A DNA stretch of 64,000 nucleotides from Heligmosomoides polygyrus polygyrus (Eukaryota > Nematoda > Chromadorea > Rhabditida > Heligmosomidae): contig OX377204.1 of NCBI GenBank assembly GCA_947396885.1, forward strand, positions 55,539,139-55,603,138. The letters are read 5' to 3'. Below are positions 44,812 through 55,979 of this stretch, in pieces. Every line of letters starts with the position of its first letter. Positions within the stretch are counted from its first letter, which is position 1. The notes under the pieces were generated by a model. That model made no database searches. It was not told the origin of the DNA and worked only from the letters and a program-made list of their open reading frames with translations. A program made the translations under genes and the position numbers.

Positions 44812-46186
44812 TTTTTTTGAAGTATCGCCATCAATCAATATTGATCAAATTACGATGCGTGAAAATAGCGGAAAATACTCAGACGTCTTCTACCTGCCTG
44901 GAAACTTCGGCCCTGGGGTAATCGAGGTCGCTCAACACGAATAAGAAGTTCCTTTTTAAAGTATCGATTGCCTCAATCGATATTGATCGAATTACGGGTT
45001 GCGAAAATAGCGGAAAATACCCAGACTTATTCTACTTGCCTGAAAACTTCGGCCCTGGGGTAACCGAGGTCGTTCAACGCGAATCTGAAGCTCGTTTTAA
45101 AATATCGATCGCCGCCAATCGATATTGATCAAACTGTCGATTTTCTGTGGATGTCATCCAGACGGTCGGAATCTTTACCGCTGGGGTTAGCCGAGGTTGC
45201 TCAACACCAATCTGAAGTTTGTTTTTGAAGTCGCCATCAATCGACATAGATCAAATTACGGGTCGCGAAATTAGCGTAAATTACCCAGACCTCTTCTACC
45301 TGCCTAAGAACTTCAGCCCTGGGGCAATTGCGGTCGCTGAACACGAAGCCGGGATCCGTTTTAAAAGTATCGATCGCCATCAATTGATATTGCTAAAATT
45401 TCGACCTTTTGTGGATGTCGTTCTTGTTTCGATTGGCGAAAATACGGAAATTACGGGGTCAAAAATAGCGAAAAATACCAAGACGTCTTCTGCGCGACTG
45501 GGAATTCAGAAAACCTGCCGAACACGTCACTCAACGTGTCTGGGATTCAGAAGACGTGTAGAACACGTCTCCCGTCCCGACATGGGATTCAGTAACACGT
45601 GGACCGCTTAGGGGGAGCAGTAGTGTGGGACCATTTCCAGAAAGTGGACCAGTTATTGAGACCAGTACCAATAATGGCGGCCGCGTTCCACTAGAGAGGG
45701 ACCAGTAGTGGGGAACCGTTACGGTAAGAGAAGACCAGTAATGGGGGACCAGCTCCAGCAGTGGAGGACTAGTAGTGAGGGACCAGTATTAGTTTTTGGG
45801 ACCAGAACAGAAAAGTGTGAAAAGAAATTTCCGTTAGCATAGTATTAGGAGCGGTGGAAATCTGCCGTTCTGACAAAAAAGCTTTTCGTCGTGTTACCAA
45901 AATCGAGCAAACGCTTAGTACTTATCGAAAATGTCGATTTTTGCCTGAAGTTGACCGTTTGAGGACGAGGAATGCAGGTGCCTGTCGTCAACGTAGCGCT
46001 GGAGTGAAGCGGGACGGCGCTTTGCGACATCAAGAGGGTCGTCGTCGAAGAACTTAGGGAACGAGGGCACTGATTAGCGCAAACATCGCTCATCCGTTTA
46101 GAGATGATGCCAATGTTGAGCGTAGTGGAGGGGGAGGGGCTCTAGATGGCTTCATACCGCAAAACTACTCTACTGGAGCAGGGTTC

Positions 46187-46303
46187 ATCAATCGCTTACT
46201 GGCCGGGAACGGTGAAAAGTACCGCCAAACCTGATGCTAATGAATCTCGGTATCTGGGCTTTGGCAGTACTTTTCACCGTTACCCGCCAAGCGGTTGACA
46301 AAT
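46187..46303. repeat. inverted repeat inside Helitron copy 4
   Basis: GGGAACGGTGAAAAGTACCGCCAAA (from about 46203) is mirrored by TTTGGCAGTACTTTTCACCGTTACCC (to about 46285), with further pairing outside. Arms are about 40 bp around a 20-bp loop. Confidence 0.65.
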
Positions 46304-46469
46304 CTGGTCCCTGATCTTAGGGAAGGCAGAGCAAGGTTGGAACATAATACGCTGCATCAGCAGAGCAGCTTGCTTGATTTGATTGTCCTCAGCCTAGTGA
46401 TACTGCAACATCGCGCGAAGCGCGCAAGTGCGAGGCACGCCGATAGGCGTGACGGAGCACTTGTGTCTT

Positions 46470-46921
46470 ATATGCTTGAAGAAAAATATGGAGATCTCTG
46501 CTTATCAAGGCCTTAAAAAGGTTGTAATGCGATAGTTGGCCTTTTTAACCAGTGCTTTGTAGTGCAGGTCAAACCTCAAATTCCTAGATAAGAAACCCAG
46601 GTCACTAACTTTATTTACTGATTGCAAAGTGACACCTCTCAGTTTATATGCAGGGATGCCACCGGCGCGATTCTCTCAAAAATGAAACAATGCGATTTTT
46701 CTGCTACCAAAAGTAGTTCCCATCTTTCAGCCCAGGAATCTATATAGTTCACCGCTGCTTGAATAACGGTAATCTTGCAAGCCAAGCTACTCCGAACCTT
46801 GAAACCGATTGCGGCAGCTCGTAGATATACATTAGAAACTGCAAAGGAGAAAGTACTCCTCCTTGCGGTACTTAGCTGAACGTTTTAAAGACAGTGGAAT
46901 ACTGTCCCTTTACTTTGACTT
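46470..46921 (-). pseudogene. CR1 copy B ORF2, middle RT piece
   Basis: It begins QVKVKGQYSTVFKTFS, stop, VPQGGVLSPLQFLMYIYELP, which is RT motif B. It then continues in shifted frames to NYRITTFLRALISRDLHIFL and QAYK at the Helitron junction. The YADD box is not recognisable and may have been lost. Confidence 0.78.
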
Positions 46922-46931
46922 GGTATGTCCT

Positions 46932-49354
46932 TATTTATTTGTTTATCTATTACATCTCTCTTATCGCAACGGCACAAACAAGTATCTACATGCTTCTCTT
47001 GCGAAAAACTCAGCGTTCTTGTCCGGATTCCTTTCAATCGATGCGGTCCAATTTCTCATGACTTGTTTGGTTCTTCTCCCTTGGTATCTTGAGATGTCGT
47101 CCAGCCATCTTATTCTTGAACTCCCTTTACTTCGTATTTCAACAGGTATCCAATCAGCTGCTATGCATGCCCATGAACGTTCCGTTCTACATAGCTCATT
47201 TGCGAACAGCCACTTCCTTTGGGCGCACGATGAACCCAATTCTTGAGTCCTGATCTGTGGCGAATAACTCTTGACCGTATTTTATGACCTAAACGGACAC
47301 CAAGAATCGTTCTTTCAAGTATTCGTAGTCTTGTAGCCGATTCTTTTGACTATGACCACGTTCCGCAACTAGAACAGTAGGAAGCACGCAAGAATTGATG
47401 AGCTTCTTTTCAGCTGGATTTCGACGGCCATAGAGCAAAAAAAAACAGTCGGTGTTATAAATAAACTTCTCCTCCTGCTTGAATCTTTCTCTGAATCTTT
47501 TTTAGTGGATTGCGTGGGTTTGACAAGAGCTGTCCTAGGTAAACAAATTCTTGACGCATTCCATAATTTCTCCGTTGATTTGTATTACATCCCCTTCCGT
47601 GTCGGTTGCTGGCCTACCGAGTTTCATCCACTTGGTTTTCGGGTAATCCATTTCTAATCCGACTCGACCTGACATTTTGAAAGATCTTCTGCCATGCTTT
47701 GTAGTTCGTCGCAGTTATGAGGAAGCAACACGGTATCATCAGCATATGCAAGGTCTTCTCATTCATTCGGAAACCTCTATTTAGCTAGTTGATTGCATCC
47801 ACCACGTGTTGAAGTGTTAAAACTAAAACCAGTGGTAAAAGGGGATCTCCTCGTCGAACGCCTTTTTGAATTTTCAGCTCAACATAACTTGATCCCACCT
47901 TCACAGCAGCACTTCCTTATGCCTAGATCAGTTGAATAGCTTTGATTAGGTTGTCGTCGATTTTAAAGTTCTTCAGAGCCTCTCATACTGCTGGTAGTTC
48001 GACAGTATCGAAGGCTTTTTTAAAATCTATGAACAACGCGCATCATTTGATGTTGAACTCGTAAGCCTTTTCTTGCAGGATGTTCAAAGTGTGGATGTGG
48101 TTAACTGTGGAGAAATTTCTTCGAAGTTTGCTCTTCGGGAAGGCCGCTGCAATCATTGACAATCTTTCTCAGTCGTTCATTGAGAATTTTTGTCATAACC
48201 TTGCAAGTCGTTTGATAGTAGCGAGACTGGTCTGTAATTTGCAACATCTACCTTTTTTTATAGAATAGGATGGTATCGGAGAAGGCTAAATCTTTTGGCA
48301 CATTTTTTGTGGTAAGGATGGAGTTGAGAAACTGGCACAAACGATTGGCGAGCAGGCTGGAGAGAGAGCGTAGTGCGGTGGACTGTAGTTTATGAGGCGG
48401 GAGAAGAACGTGCTTTGCTGCTCTTCAGTGCATCCTGAACTTCTCTGGGAAGAAAGTGGAGGTCAGTGGGCCAGCGGGAGGGGTTAGTGAGCCATAGTGT
48501 GATCGGTATAGGTCATTGTAGAATGATCGAATTGCTTCTACAGTTTCGAAAAGTGGGTCGCTGCAGCTAGTGGACGGATTTCTTGGGTCCCGGAAAAGAG
48601 TGGTCATGATGCAGCGAAGAAGTCTGTGATCACTACCTACATTCAGAGAACCAAGGACTTTGACATCTTTCACTTCCCGTATGTTGGGCACGAGAACATA
48701 GTCTATTTCTTTCTTAAATCCAAGAGCACTGCTCTGCCATGTCCAACGTGTGTCTACTCTTTTTTGAAAGAACGTGTTTGCAATAAACAGGCGTTGCTCT
48801 TCGCAGAATTCAGCCAATTTGCCTCCTCGTGAATTTCGAGGTTCTGCAGCGTTCACGCTTATAAACTGTTCCTGGTGTTGGCGTGCTCCTTGAGTGGCGT
48901 TGAAGTCATCAATGATTATTAGTTGTGAGCTTCTGCGTGAGTAGATGATTTTGCTGAGATCATCTAGGAAGTTTTCGTACTCCTCATCGTCATGGCTAGA
49001 ATGAGACGAACGCTGTTTGTTCTGCTGCCCGAATTTCTACAGTAAAACATGGTACACCCGCTCTGGAGTCTTAGTTCGCCTCTTCTGGACCCTTTCGTTT
49101 CCGATATGGCGACCATGTCGAATTTCACCTTTTCCGTTGCTGCTTCAAAGTCCGAAAGTCGCTCCGCAGTTGCTACAGACCGAACGTTGAAGCTACATAT
49201 GGAGAAGTCGGCCGCTGAATTTCTTGGCGTTCGATCCACGCCAGCCACGGCGGATTGGGTCGAGTGCTAGCCATTGTAAGTGGAAGTAGAACTTACAGCG
49301 AAGCGGAAGAAGATGGCAGCACCACCGCTCACTAGGAGTGCAGAGGCGAGACTG
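46932..49354 (-). mobile_element. RTE-type LINE copy D inserted in CR1 copy B
   Basis: It is flanked by GGTATGTCCT at 46922-46931 and 49355-49364, a clean 10-bp target duplication. The 3' end (low coordinates) is an ATAAATAAATAA-like tail at 46931-46945 (minus sense). Length is 2423 bp, shorter than a full RTE because of an internal deletion. The sequence is diverged from RTE copies A and B, so it is another RTE family. Confidence 0.88.
46961..49248 (-). pseudogene. RTE copy D endonuclease / reverse transcriptase
   Basis: From 49248: FSICSFNVRSVATAERLSDF and FDMVAISETKG (endonuclease start with catalytic Glu), then RGGKLAEFCEEQRLFIANTF, then IDYVLVPNIREV and GSDHRLLRC, with SDH intact. Directly after this (about 48600) the sequence jumps to a pre-RT segment, indicating an internal deletion. 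RT motifs follow in broken frames: ALFIDFKKAFDTVELPA near 48020, QKGVRRGDPLLPLV near 47850, and LAYADDTVLLPHNCDEL near 47715-47745. The C-terminal domain ends at 46961. Confidence 0.87.
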
Positions 49355-49364
49355 GGTATGTCCT

Positions 49365-51228
49365 TTCTAAGAGAAAATCTCTTATCCAGTCTACTATCAT
49401 GTGGTGAACGCCCACCATTTTCAGTTTTTGCAGAAGTTTCATCAGTGGAACTCTATTAAAGGCATTAGAAAAGTCGAATTATATAACATCTGTATGCTTC
49501 TTTTCCTCTACAGCTTTTTTACAGTCATTCAGTGCTGTGAGAGTGGCGGTCTCGATGGTCCTTCCTTTTAGGAATCCAAAATGATTACAGGAGATAACCT
49601 TCTTCTCTTCCATATGCTTTAGAATATGTTTGCCGACGATTGTTTCAAATGCCCTCTTAAATACGGAGGTTATGCTAACTGGCCTGTAGTTTGTTGGAAT
49701 ACTAAGAGCAGGTTTCTTAGCAATCGTGGTGACAAAAGCGTGTTTCAATCAGTTAGGGACTTCTGCTTTCATGTAGCTCCCATTGAAATTATATTCTGAA
49801 GGAAATCCTATGTAGTCAACTACATTTTTGATAGGAGTAAGCGGTATATGATCCGGCGACGCTGAATAACTGTTTGGCCACTGCGCGATGGTCTTAGATA
49901 TTCTTCTGTGTGAAACTACAACGAAAGCTCATCTCAGGAAACTCTGTTCACGCATCATCGCTACCCGTTATAGGTCTTTGCGCTGGTTATCAACTTTCGT
50001 GAACACCTTTTGAAATTCCCTAGCAAGCAAATTTTCTTTCTTGCAAGGAGAAGCAAAGTATAGACCATCGCTATTGACCAATGTTGGCACGCATTTAGGA
50101 GCACTTCTTCTACCGCCATTACGAGAGTTAATATATTTGTAGAATTTCGCCCTGTCTTCTTGCTCTAGAATTTTTTCCTCTGTGTATAAAGTGTACCGCG
50201 AAAAAGCTTTGTCTACTTTTCTATTGAAAGCCACATAATCTGCGTTTCAGTCCATTGATTTCGAAGCCTTATCTCACTGCAAGAGACGGTGACGGTTCAT
50301 TCGTTCTAGATAGTTAGGAATTTTTAGATTTCCTGGCTTAATCCCACCCACGGGTTAATAATGGTCAACCACGTGATGTAACATCGCAAGAAAAGCTTCG
50401 TACTGTTCGTAAACTCTTTCTAGAGCAGATAGAGTTCCTATCCAGTCGACATCTGTCAAGTGCTGTTTGATCTTGTCATAGTCTGCCGCATTAAAATCCC
50501 TTCTCCAAATCGACATTTTTCTTTCCATTTCCCATCTCAACTTGAAGGTAACAGTAGAATGATCGCTGCTTCCTACTGGAGGACTCACAGATAACTCGTG
50601 CTTTAATGCAAGCTCATTGCACAGCACCAAATCCAGGAAGGCTTTTGCTTATTGAAATCGTCTAGAAGAATGCTCGGGATGCCGCATGAGCAGAAGGCAT
50701 TTAGAGCCTTTGAAAGCTAAGCGGACATTTCAACATTACAGCTTGGGGCTCGGTATAAAGCTACAAGACGAATTGAGTTCGAGATGAAGGTTATAGCAAT
50801 ACCAAAAATTCATATGAGTCTTTTACAGGCTCATCGAATACCTGCTTCAAGGCAAAATACTTTTTCAGCAACAGCAAAATGCCTCCTCCTTTTTTAAAAG
50901 TTCTATCGCACCTCACTCTGATATATTGGGTACTAGCAATTCCTAGGAGAGGGTCAAGCTCATTTTTATCACGGAGCCAGGTCTCTGTCAGAAGAACTAT
51001 ATCATAATTATGTGGACACAGCTGCATGACTAGAGAATTGCAGTTTTTTATCAGTGACCTTATGTTCGATAGGACGCACGATATCATTTTGCACGACTTC
51101 CTGTGACAAGCAGCTTCTCGAGAGACTACCAAATTGCGAAGAAGTCGCGCTCGTAGTGTGCACAGAATGATTTGAAGCCGGTGAGTGTGACACATCCAGA
51201 GTTTAATTACCTCTGGTGCTATCACCAC
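49365..51228 (-). pseudogene. CR1 copy B ORF2: endonuclease and N-terminal RT
   Basis: From about 51090: SCVLSNIRSLIKNCNSLVMQ, DIVLLTETWLRDKNELDPLL, FKKGGGILLLLKK, RLVALYRAPS and ILLDDFN (one Gly replaced by Asp), then GSSDHSTVTFKL with SDH intact. The linker reads DRAKFYKYINSRNGG. The RT starts NYRPVSITSVFKRAFETIVG, then CNHFGFLKGRTIETATLTAL and FDFSNAFNRVPLMKLLQKLK, ending DFLLERTY at the RTE insertion. Stops and shifts are moderate in number. Confidence 0.88.
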
Positions 51229-51568
51229 TCACTGGCTCACGGCTAACTTGACGTTGCTCACGTCTACGTTCTTTCTCCTCCCAAGTGAGGGAGGGGCGCA
51301 GATATACACCTTTTTTTAGGGGGGGGGAAGAAACGCAGACACGGCGCACACCTGTGTGCCTTCCGTTGGAACCTGTCGCTGGAAGGACAACCTTCATGAG
51401 CGTAAGCGCTTCGCCCTCTTCTGTGGAGCAGTGGAAGATCCGGCAGCAGAAGCCATTGGATGCGATGAAGCGTTCAAACCGATGAACAAAAAACAACAAG
51501 ATCACCTTTGAAAGTGGCAAATTGAAACGGATAAGAATGTCTTCTTGCCACGACAGAGGTAGCTTCAA
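51203..51568 (-). pseudogene. CR1 copy B ORF1 C-terminal remnant
   Basis: The frame reads LMKVVLPATGSNGRHTGVRR and KKGVYLRPSLTWEEKERRRE. This resembles the RRM-like end of a CR1-type ORF1 protein (LLKVVLP and KGVFIRPSLT are the recurring blocks). It lies just ahead of ORF2 on the same strand. The N-terminal part may be the coiled-coil frame at 53397-54084. Confidence 0.55.
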
Positions 51569-51570
51569 AC

Positions 51571-53396
51571 AGAGTTGTCACAAGGCAACGTAGCAGGTAG
51601 TGAACCGGCTGCTCACGATCGCCACAGGGACAGAACAGATGACGTTGAAGGAAATTTTACACATTCCGTTGATTATTACGTCATGGAGAAGATTTCAATG
51701 AGGCTTTCGAATCTGTCCAGAAGAAAACTACGGAAACTACTCATGTTCAAATTACCATTCTCCTTTGCACTGTACCATGGGATTAAATCGAAGGCTGCAC
51801 ATCTAGCTGTGGACCTGAATTACGCAGATTTTCAAATCTTGTAGCTGAATGTTTAGGTGCACTTCTAACTTTCGAGCGGTGAAGCCAAATTCGGTTACGC
51901 CATTTTGTGTTTGTAAGTGATAGCAAAACTTACTTCATTCAATAAACTGGAGGCTTAGGAAGCTTGACACTTTGTAATCACTTCATTCCCCTAAATGATG
52001 TGTAACCTTCAGGACTCCCGTTTATTTTTTTCTAACCAAATCAATCCTAAAATTCGAGTCTGCAACAGGATTTCTTGAGTTTGCCTGCATGCCTATTTAA
52101 TGGGACTGCTTTCGGACAAGTACACAGACCACCCACCTATTAAGAATTCAGCAAAAACTCACGCAGACGTCTCTAGAAGTATTAGGTTGTCGGATGTTAA
52201 ACACGTAAAGTTACATGATCCAAGAAATAACGATAGCAGAGAAAAGACAAACCGAAAGCAGGCCGACATTTGTAATCCGACAACCTAATGGTAGGAAGTT
52301 GTAGCAAACCTAGATGTTTCAGCTAGTTGTCTCATGTATGATTAAACTCGCATTCTAACGATCACCTTTAATTTCTTGTAGGGTTTCGGGCGGATAAAAC
52401 TCGCCTACTCAAGATCGCCACTTTCACTCACCCGTCCCAGCGGCACTGTTTTCAATCTTCAAGCTCCAGTTTGTTTTTTTCAACTTCACCGTAGTCAAGC
52501 CCTGTTCAGGTGGAGCCCAATGGTTTTTATTTAAGGTCGGCGTCCGCTCAAGAACTCCTCTTCTTTGTAACTCTACATCTCCCTCGACCTCCAACTCATC
52601 TGTCCCCAGTCCTTATTCCTTCTCAGTGCTCGACTCTGAGCATATGAACGTTACGATGTCTGGTGTGAATAACCATGAACGCTGCAGGGGTGACCAGGTG
52701 GATCATGTGCTGCTATTTTCGTAAAATGACGCCGATTATGGTTGACGCCCTTCAGAGTGCAGCGCCTCTCATCTTTAGTCCAGCTACGCAGGATCTTCGA
52801 AGCAAGATCCCAACCCTTCCGTCTACGCCAGTTATGAGCGAATCAGAACTCACGGGAGGTAGGCCGCTTATGTAGCTAAGCAGGAAATACTATAGCGGAA
52901 GGATGAGTATATTTCAGTCTCAGTACCTGAAGCAAGAGAGACACATGTACATGGGTCGGAAGAGGATGGGACCGCTGGCTTCTGCTGCCACAGTGGTGGC
53001 TGTGAATCCATCATCTTCACGCAAGGTTTCGAGGGCGGCCAAAGGAGCCTCACTCTCTTGAGCCCTCCTCTGTCCGACGCTCCTTGTCCCAGTGCGCTGC
53101 GAGTGAGTCATGTATCTGGCATCGCTCTCCCTCCAGCCAACTACTGCTCTGTTACCCCGCCAGCTGAGCACTTTCCGATACAGGTGGGTTCCTCAATTCA
53201 TGCCACTAGAGTACTACTCCTTAGTGTAGCCTACATTAGGGGGCCCACAAGGCCAAATAAGCATTATATATGACTGCTCGTCGAAGCACGATGCTCACTG
53301 CTATGATCATGCGAAATTGAGTTCCTAGCGTTTTAGAAACATGTTCCCAATGAGGCGGCTCGATTGCCTAGCTCCTTGGTGGGGGAAGGGAGAACA
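51571..53396. other. unassigned sequence containing a tiny MITE
   Basis: Apart from the 97-bp inverted-repeat element at 52192-52288 nothing is recognised. If 53397-54084 and 51203-51568 were one ORF1, this stretch would be an insertion. Confidence 0.35.
52192..52288. mobile_element. 97-bp mariner-like MITE
   Basis: The ends are TTAGGTTGTCGGATGTTAAA and, inverted, TTAGGTTGTCGGATTACAAA. TA precedes the left end, and TG (possibly a mutated TA) follows the right end. The TTAGGTTG start is shared with mariner 1, so it may be mobilised by the same kind of transposase. Confidence 0.65.
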
Positions 53397-54084
53397 TTAA
53401 GTCAGCTTATTTAGCATACGCTCACTGGTTTTGAGGTTGAGACAATGCTGCTTCCAATCACCCAAGCAGAGTCCGAAGTCACAGCTCTCCTCAAGATCAC
53501 GACCCAGTTCTCCTTCGGAGTATCCTTTCTTGCTACACGTCTGCGTCCCTTCATCACAACGCGGTAAGGGACTGTGGAGCACGGACCCATTCCACGGTTC
53601 ATAACAGGTGTGGAACGCAGTGCGCTCGCGCGATAGGAGTCCGCACATGAAGAGGAGCTGCCACACGGGTGCGCCATTCTGAGAGGGCGTGTGCGATCTG
53701 TACCTTTCATGTTCTTCGAAGGAGCAGTTATGGGGAATGCGAGCATCATTGTTGGTGACAACAGACTGATCGTTGGAGCTTGAAAGTTTGCTCTTAAGCG
53801 GAGACACCTCATTTTTCAAACGAGAGTTCTCAGAGATAAGCTCGTCGTTGGCTGTCTTCAAAGCAAGCAGCTCACGATCCTTATCGATAAACGTCAGGAC
53901 GAGGTGCTCCAGGATGGTCTTCAAGTGGGCAGTAGTTGTGTTGTCCTTCCGAAGACTATCGATGGTGATCGCAGGCCAGCTGGTGATCGTCGATCGATTG
54001 AGTCGATTGATTCGGGGACGGCTTGACGTTTGGCCTGGCGCGTTTGGTCCTCTGAATGAAAGGAACGGACCGGGGAGTATCCAT
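53397..54084 (-). pseudogene. LINE ORF1-like protein with coiled coil
   Basis: From MDTPRSVPFIQRTKRARPNV at 54084 and after one frameshift, the frame reads KTILEHLVLTFIDKDRELLA, LKTANDELISENSRLKNEVS and PLKSKLSSSND. This is a heptad-like coiled coil followed by CSFEEHERYRS, similar to the FEERERLRS block ahead of the RRM in nematode LINE ORF1 proteins. The rest, down to 53397, is scrambled. It lies on the same strand as CR1 copy B and about 1.8 kb upstream of its ORF1 tail. Confidence 0.45.
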
Positions 54085-54849
54085 ATCAGTAATGATCACA
54101 CCGCCCGAGTAGGTGAGAACAAGTAAACAGTGACGGTGCGGGAAACAGAAATGCTGCTGCTCCGACAACTTTTGCCGACCAACTTATGGCTGCGTTGACC
54201 GGAGAACAGCAGTACAGATAACACAATCGAAGTAATAGACCTGTGCTGGTGGCTTCGAACGTACAGTAGTGTCCCCAGCCACAAGGGATGTGAGTAGTCC
54301 TTGAATTCCACCGCAATAGAAGACACTGCACAGGACGGTAGCTGGCCGTGGAGAGGTGCACGGGCGCCGCCGCTCGCTGTGAAGGCCCGACGGCGAAGTC
54401 TACCGTGAAGCCTGCTCAAACTTGGGTAATTAAACCTTGTTGTGTTGTTCTCATTGATGAGGGGAATAGCCCTGATCCGTTATCTGGCTTCCGAGGGCTT
54501 GGCCTATGGCACATCGACGCCTATCTATGAGACCTACTAAACATTGAATATTCATCGACTTGCCTTTCAAAATCATGGGCAAGCCATGAACGCAGACGAG
54601 CTGCTCCGATGATATTACGGATCGTTAGAAGTGGAGCGTCGCAAGAAAGATTGTTTAGTGCCGAGCTCTGTGTGCTATGCTCTATGATTCCACTACTGCA
54701 GTATGCTCGATGATCACAAACAGTGGTGGTATCATTTTAGTGCTAGGCTGTCACAAAACGTAAGACAAACGGCGTAATATTGTCACGTATTGCAAAACGT
54801 GCAGATTCTTATTCGAAAGTTTTCTAATAGGCCTTCTTTAATATTTATA
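54085..54849. other. unassigned; possible LINE leader
   Basis: No coding feature supported. The first few hundred bases could be the leader of the ORF1-like frame. Confidence 0.3.
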
Positions 54850-55079
54850 TTAGGTTAGCCGAAAAGTTTTGGCGGTTTTGACTGGCCCACTTCAAACGGT
54901 CATAACTTTTTTCATACTCACCGGATTCAGTAGAAATAAGCACTGTTCCAACCAACACACTTTTTTCAATGCGATACTAGTAGTTGACTAATTCCATCTC
55001 TAAGAAACTGGGTGGTCGAGAAGCGACAAATTTAGATTTTTAGATTTAGAAAGATTGTTTTTGCGTGGTCATGATTTGC

Positions 55080-55979
55080 GAAGGTTCCACCAGCGAGGAA
55101 GCTCTGAAAGTGCTTAAAAATGTAGTAGTCGGTTGGCGCAAGGCCTGATAACTATGGCGAGTGAGGCAGAACTTCAGCTCCTAGCTCGTTTAATTTTCTC
55201 ATGGTGATTTGCGAAACGTGTGGGCGGGCGTTGTCGTGCAGAGGAAAAAAGGAATGGGACCTCTTCTGTTAACCAGTACCTGCTGCAGCTCGCACAATTT
55301 TCGGTACACCTCGTCGACTTCTTCACAGTAGGACTCTGCTGTGATGGTTCGGCCTTTTTTGTAGTGAATCACGCCAGCTACCGACCACCGCACTGTTACC
55401 ATCGCCTTATTCCGGTGGGATTTCGGCCTTGGGAAGTCCATAGGGGTTCGTCGACGTCAACCCGCTGTCTTGATCGTCTTTTGGTGTCGTGCAGAACCCA
55501 CTTTTCATCACATGTGGCGACTCGATGCAAAAATGGGGCGTTTTGATTCCGGAGAAGCAAGGAAGAACAGATTTCGAAACGCGACCATTTTTGGCGATCA
55601 TTCAAGCCGTGGGACGCTTACTTTTCGAGCTTTTTATCCTTATCGGGGCGTCTCAAACCAACTGTAAAAGCAGTTTCACTGACTTCTAGACCTTTCGCAA
55701 TCTCTCGGACTGCTTGCAATGCTTTCAGGAAGGCATACTGTTGGCAATGCGCTAGCTTTCACGAAAACCTTCAAGCCGTCATCGTGGATTGCGGTAGTTT
55801 TGCCGCGGTGCACCTTCAAGGTTGAAATCTCCAGGACGCATTTCCTTGAAAAACCGTCGCACGACCCTTTCTCCAACACTATTCGACCCCATCCAAGTTT
55901 GATTTGCCGGGCTATCTCGACGGGATCGGCCCAGCTTGAAATTGAAATAAAACATCGTTAGGAATTGCTCCTTCGACAT
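55080..55979 (-). pseudogene. mariner 2 transposase
   Basis: It starts at 55979 with MSKEQFLTMFYFNFKLGRSR (first helix-turn-helix), then VGERVVRRFFKEMRPGDFNL. After frameshifts it continues with RFEICSSLLLRNQNAPFLHR and TCDEKWVLHDTKRRS (first Asp), then MVTVRWSVAGVIHYKKGRTI. The LHDNARPHVSQITM block (second Asp) is one frame off. Finally come EVLPHSP, a stop, and LAPTDYYIFKHFQSF. All three catalytic positions are traceable except that the third Asp region is hit by a stop. About 300 codons in several frames, so inactive. Confidence 0.88.

Larger units (their letters stand above)
43237..46463 (+). mobile_element. Helitron-like element, copy 4, carrying a Penelope-like insert
   Basis: It starts TCCTATATTCTATAATAACG after an A (43236) and ends GACGGAGCACTTG at 46463 before a T, with a CGAGGCACGCCGATAGGCGTGACGG hairpin. 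A second copy of its 5' 90 bases occurs at 43615. The interior is a tandem array of units of roughly 125-145 bp (CCCAGAC.TCTTCT.CCTGCCTG.AAACTT, GAGGTCGCT.AACACGAATCTGAAG, TATCGATCGCC). A strong inverted repeat lies at about 46200-46303. No protein gene of its own is seen. Confidence 0.78.
42486..51570 (-). mobile_element. CR1/Jockey-like LINE copy B with three nested elements
   Basis: Minus-strand pieces 51203-51568 (ORF1 tail), 49365-51228 (endonuclease and RT start), 46470-46921 (RT middle) and 42690-43236 (C terminus) form one LINE. It is interrupted by an RTE (46932-49354) and a Helitron (43237-46463). The 3' end is a (TTTA)n run (42486-42520 as seen on the plus strand), a typical LINE tail. 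Both interruptions restore an open frame when removed. The 5' limit beyond 51570 is uncertain. Confidence 0.85.
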
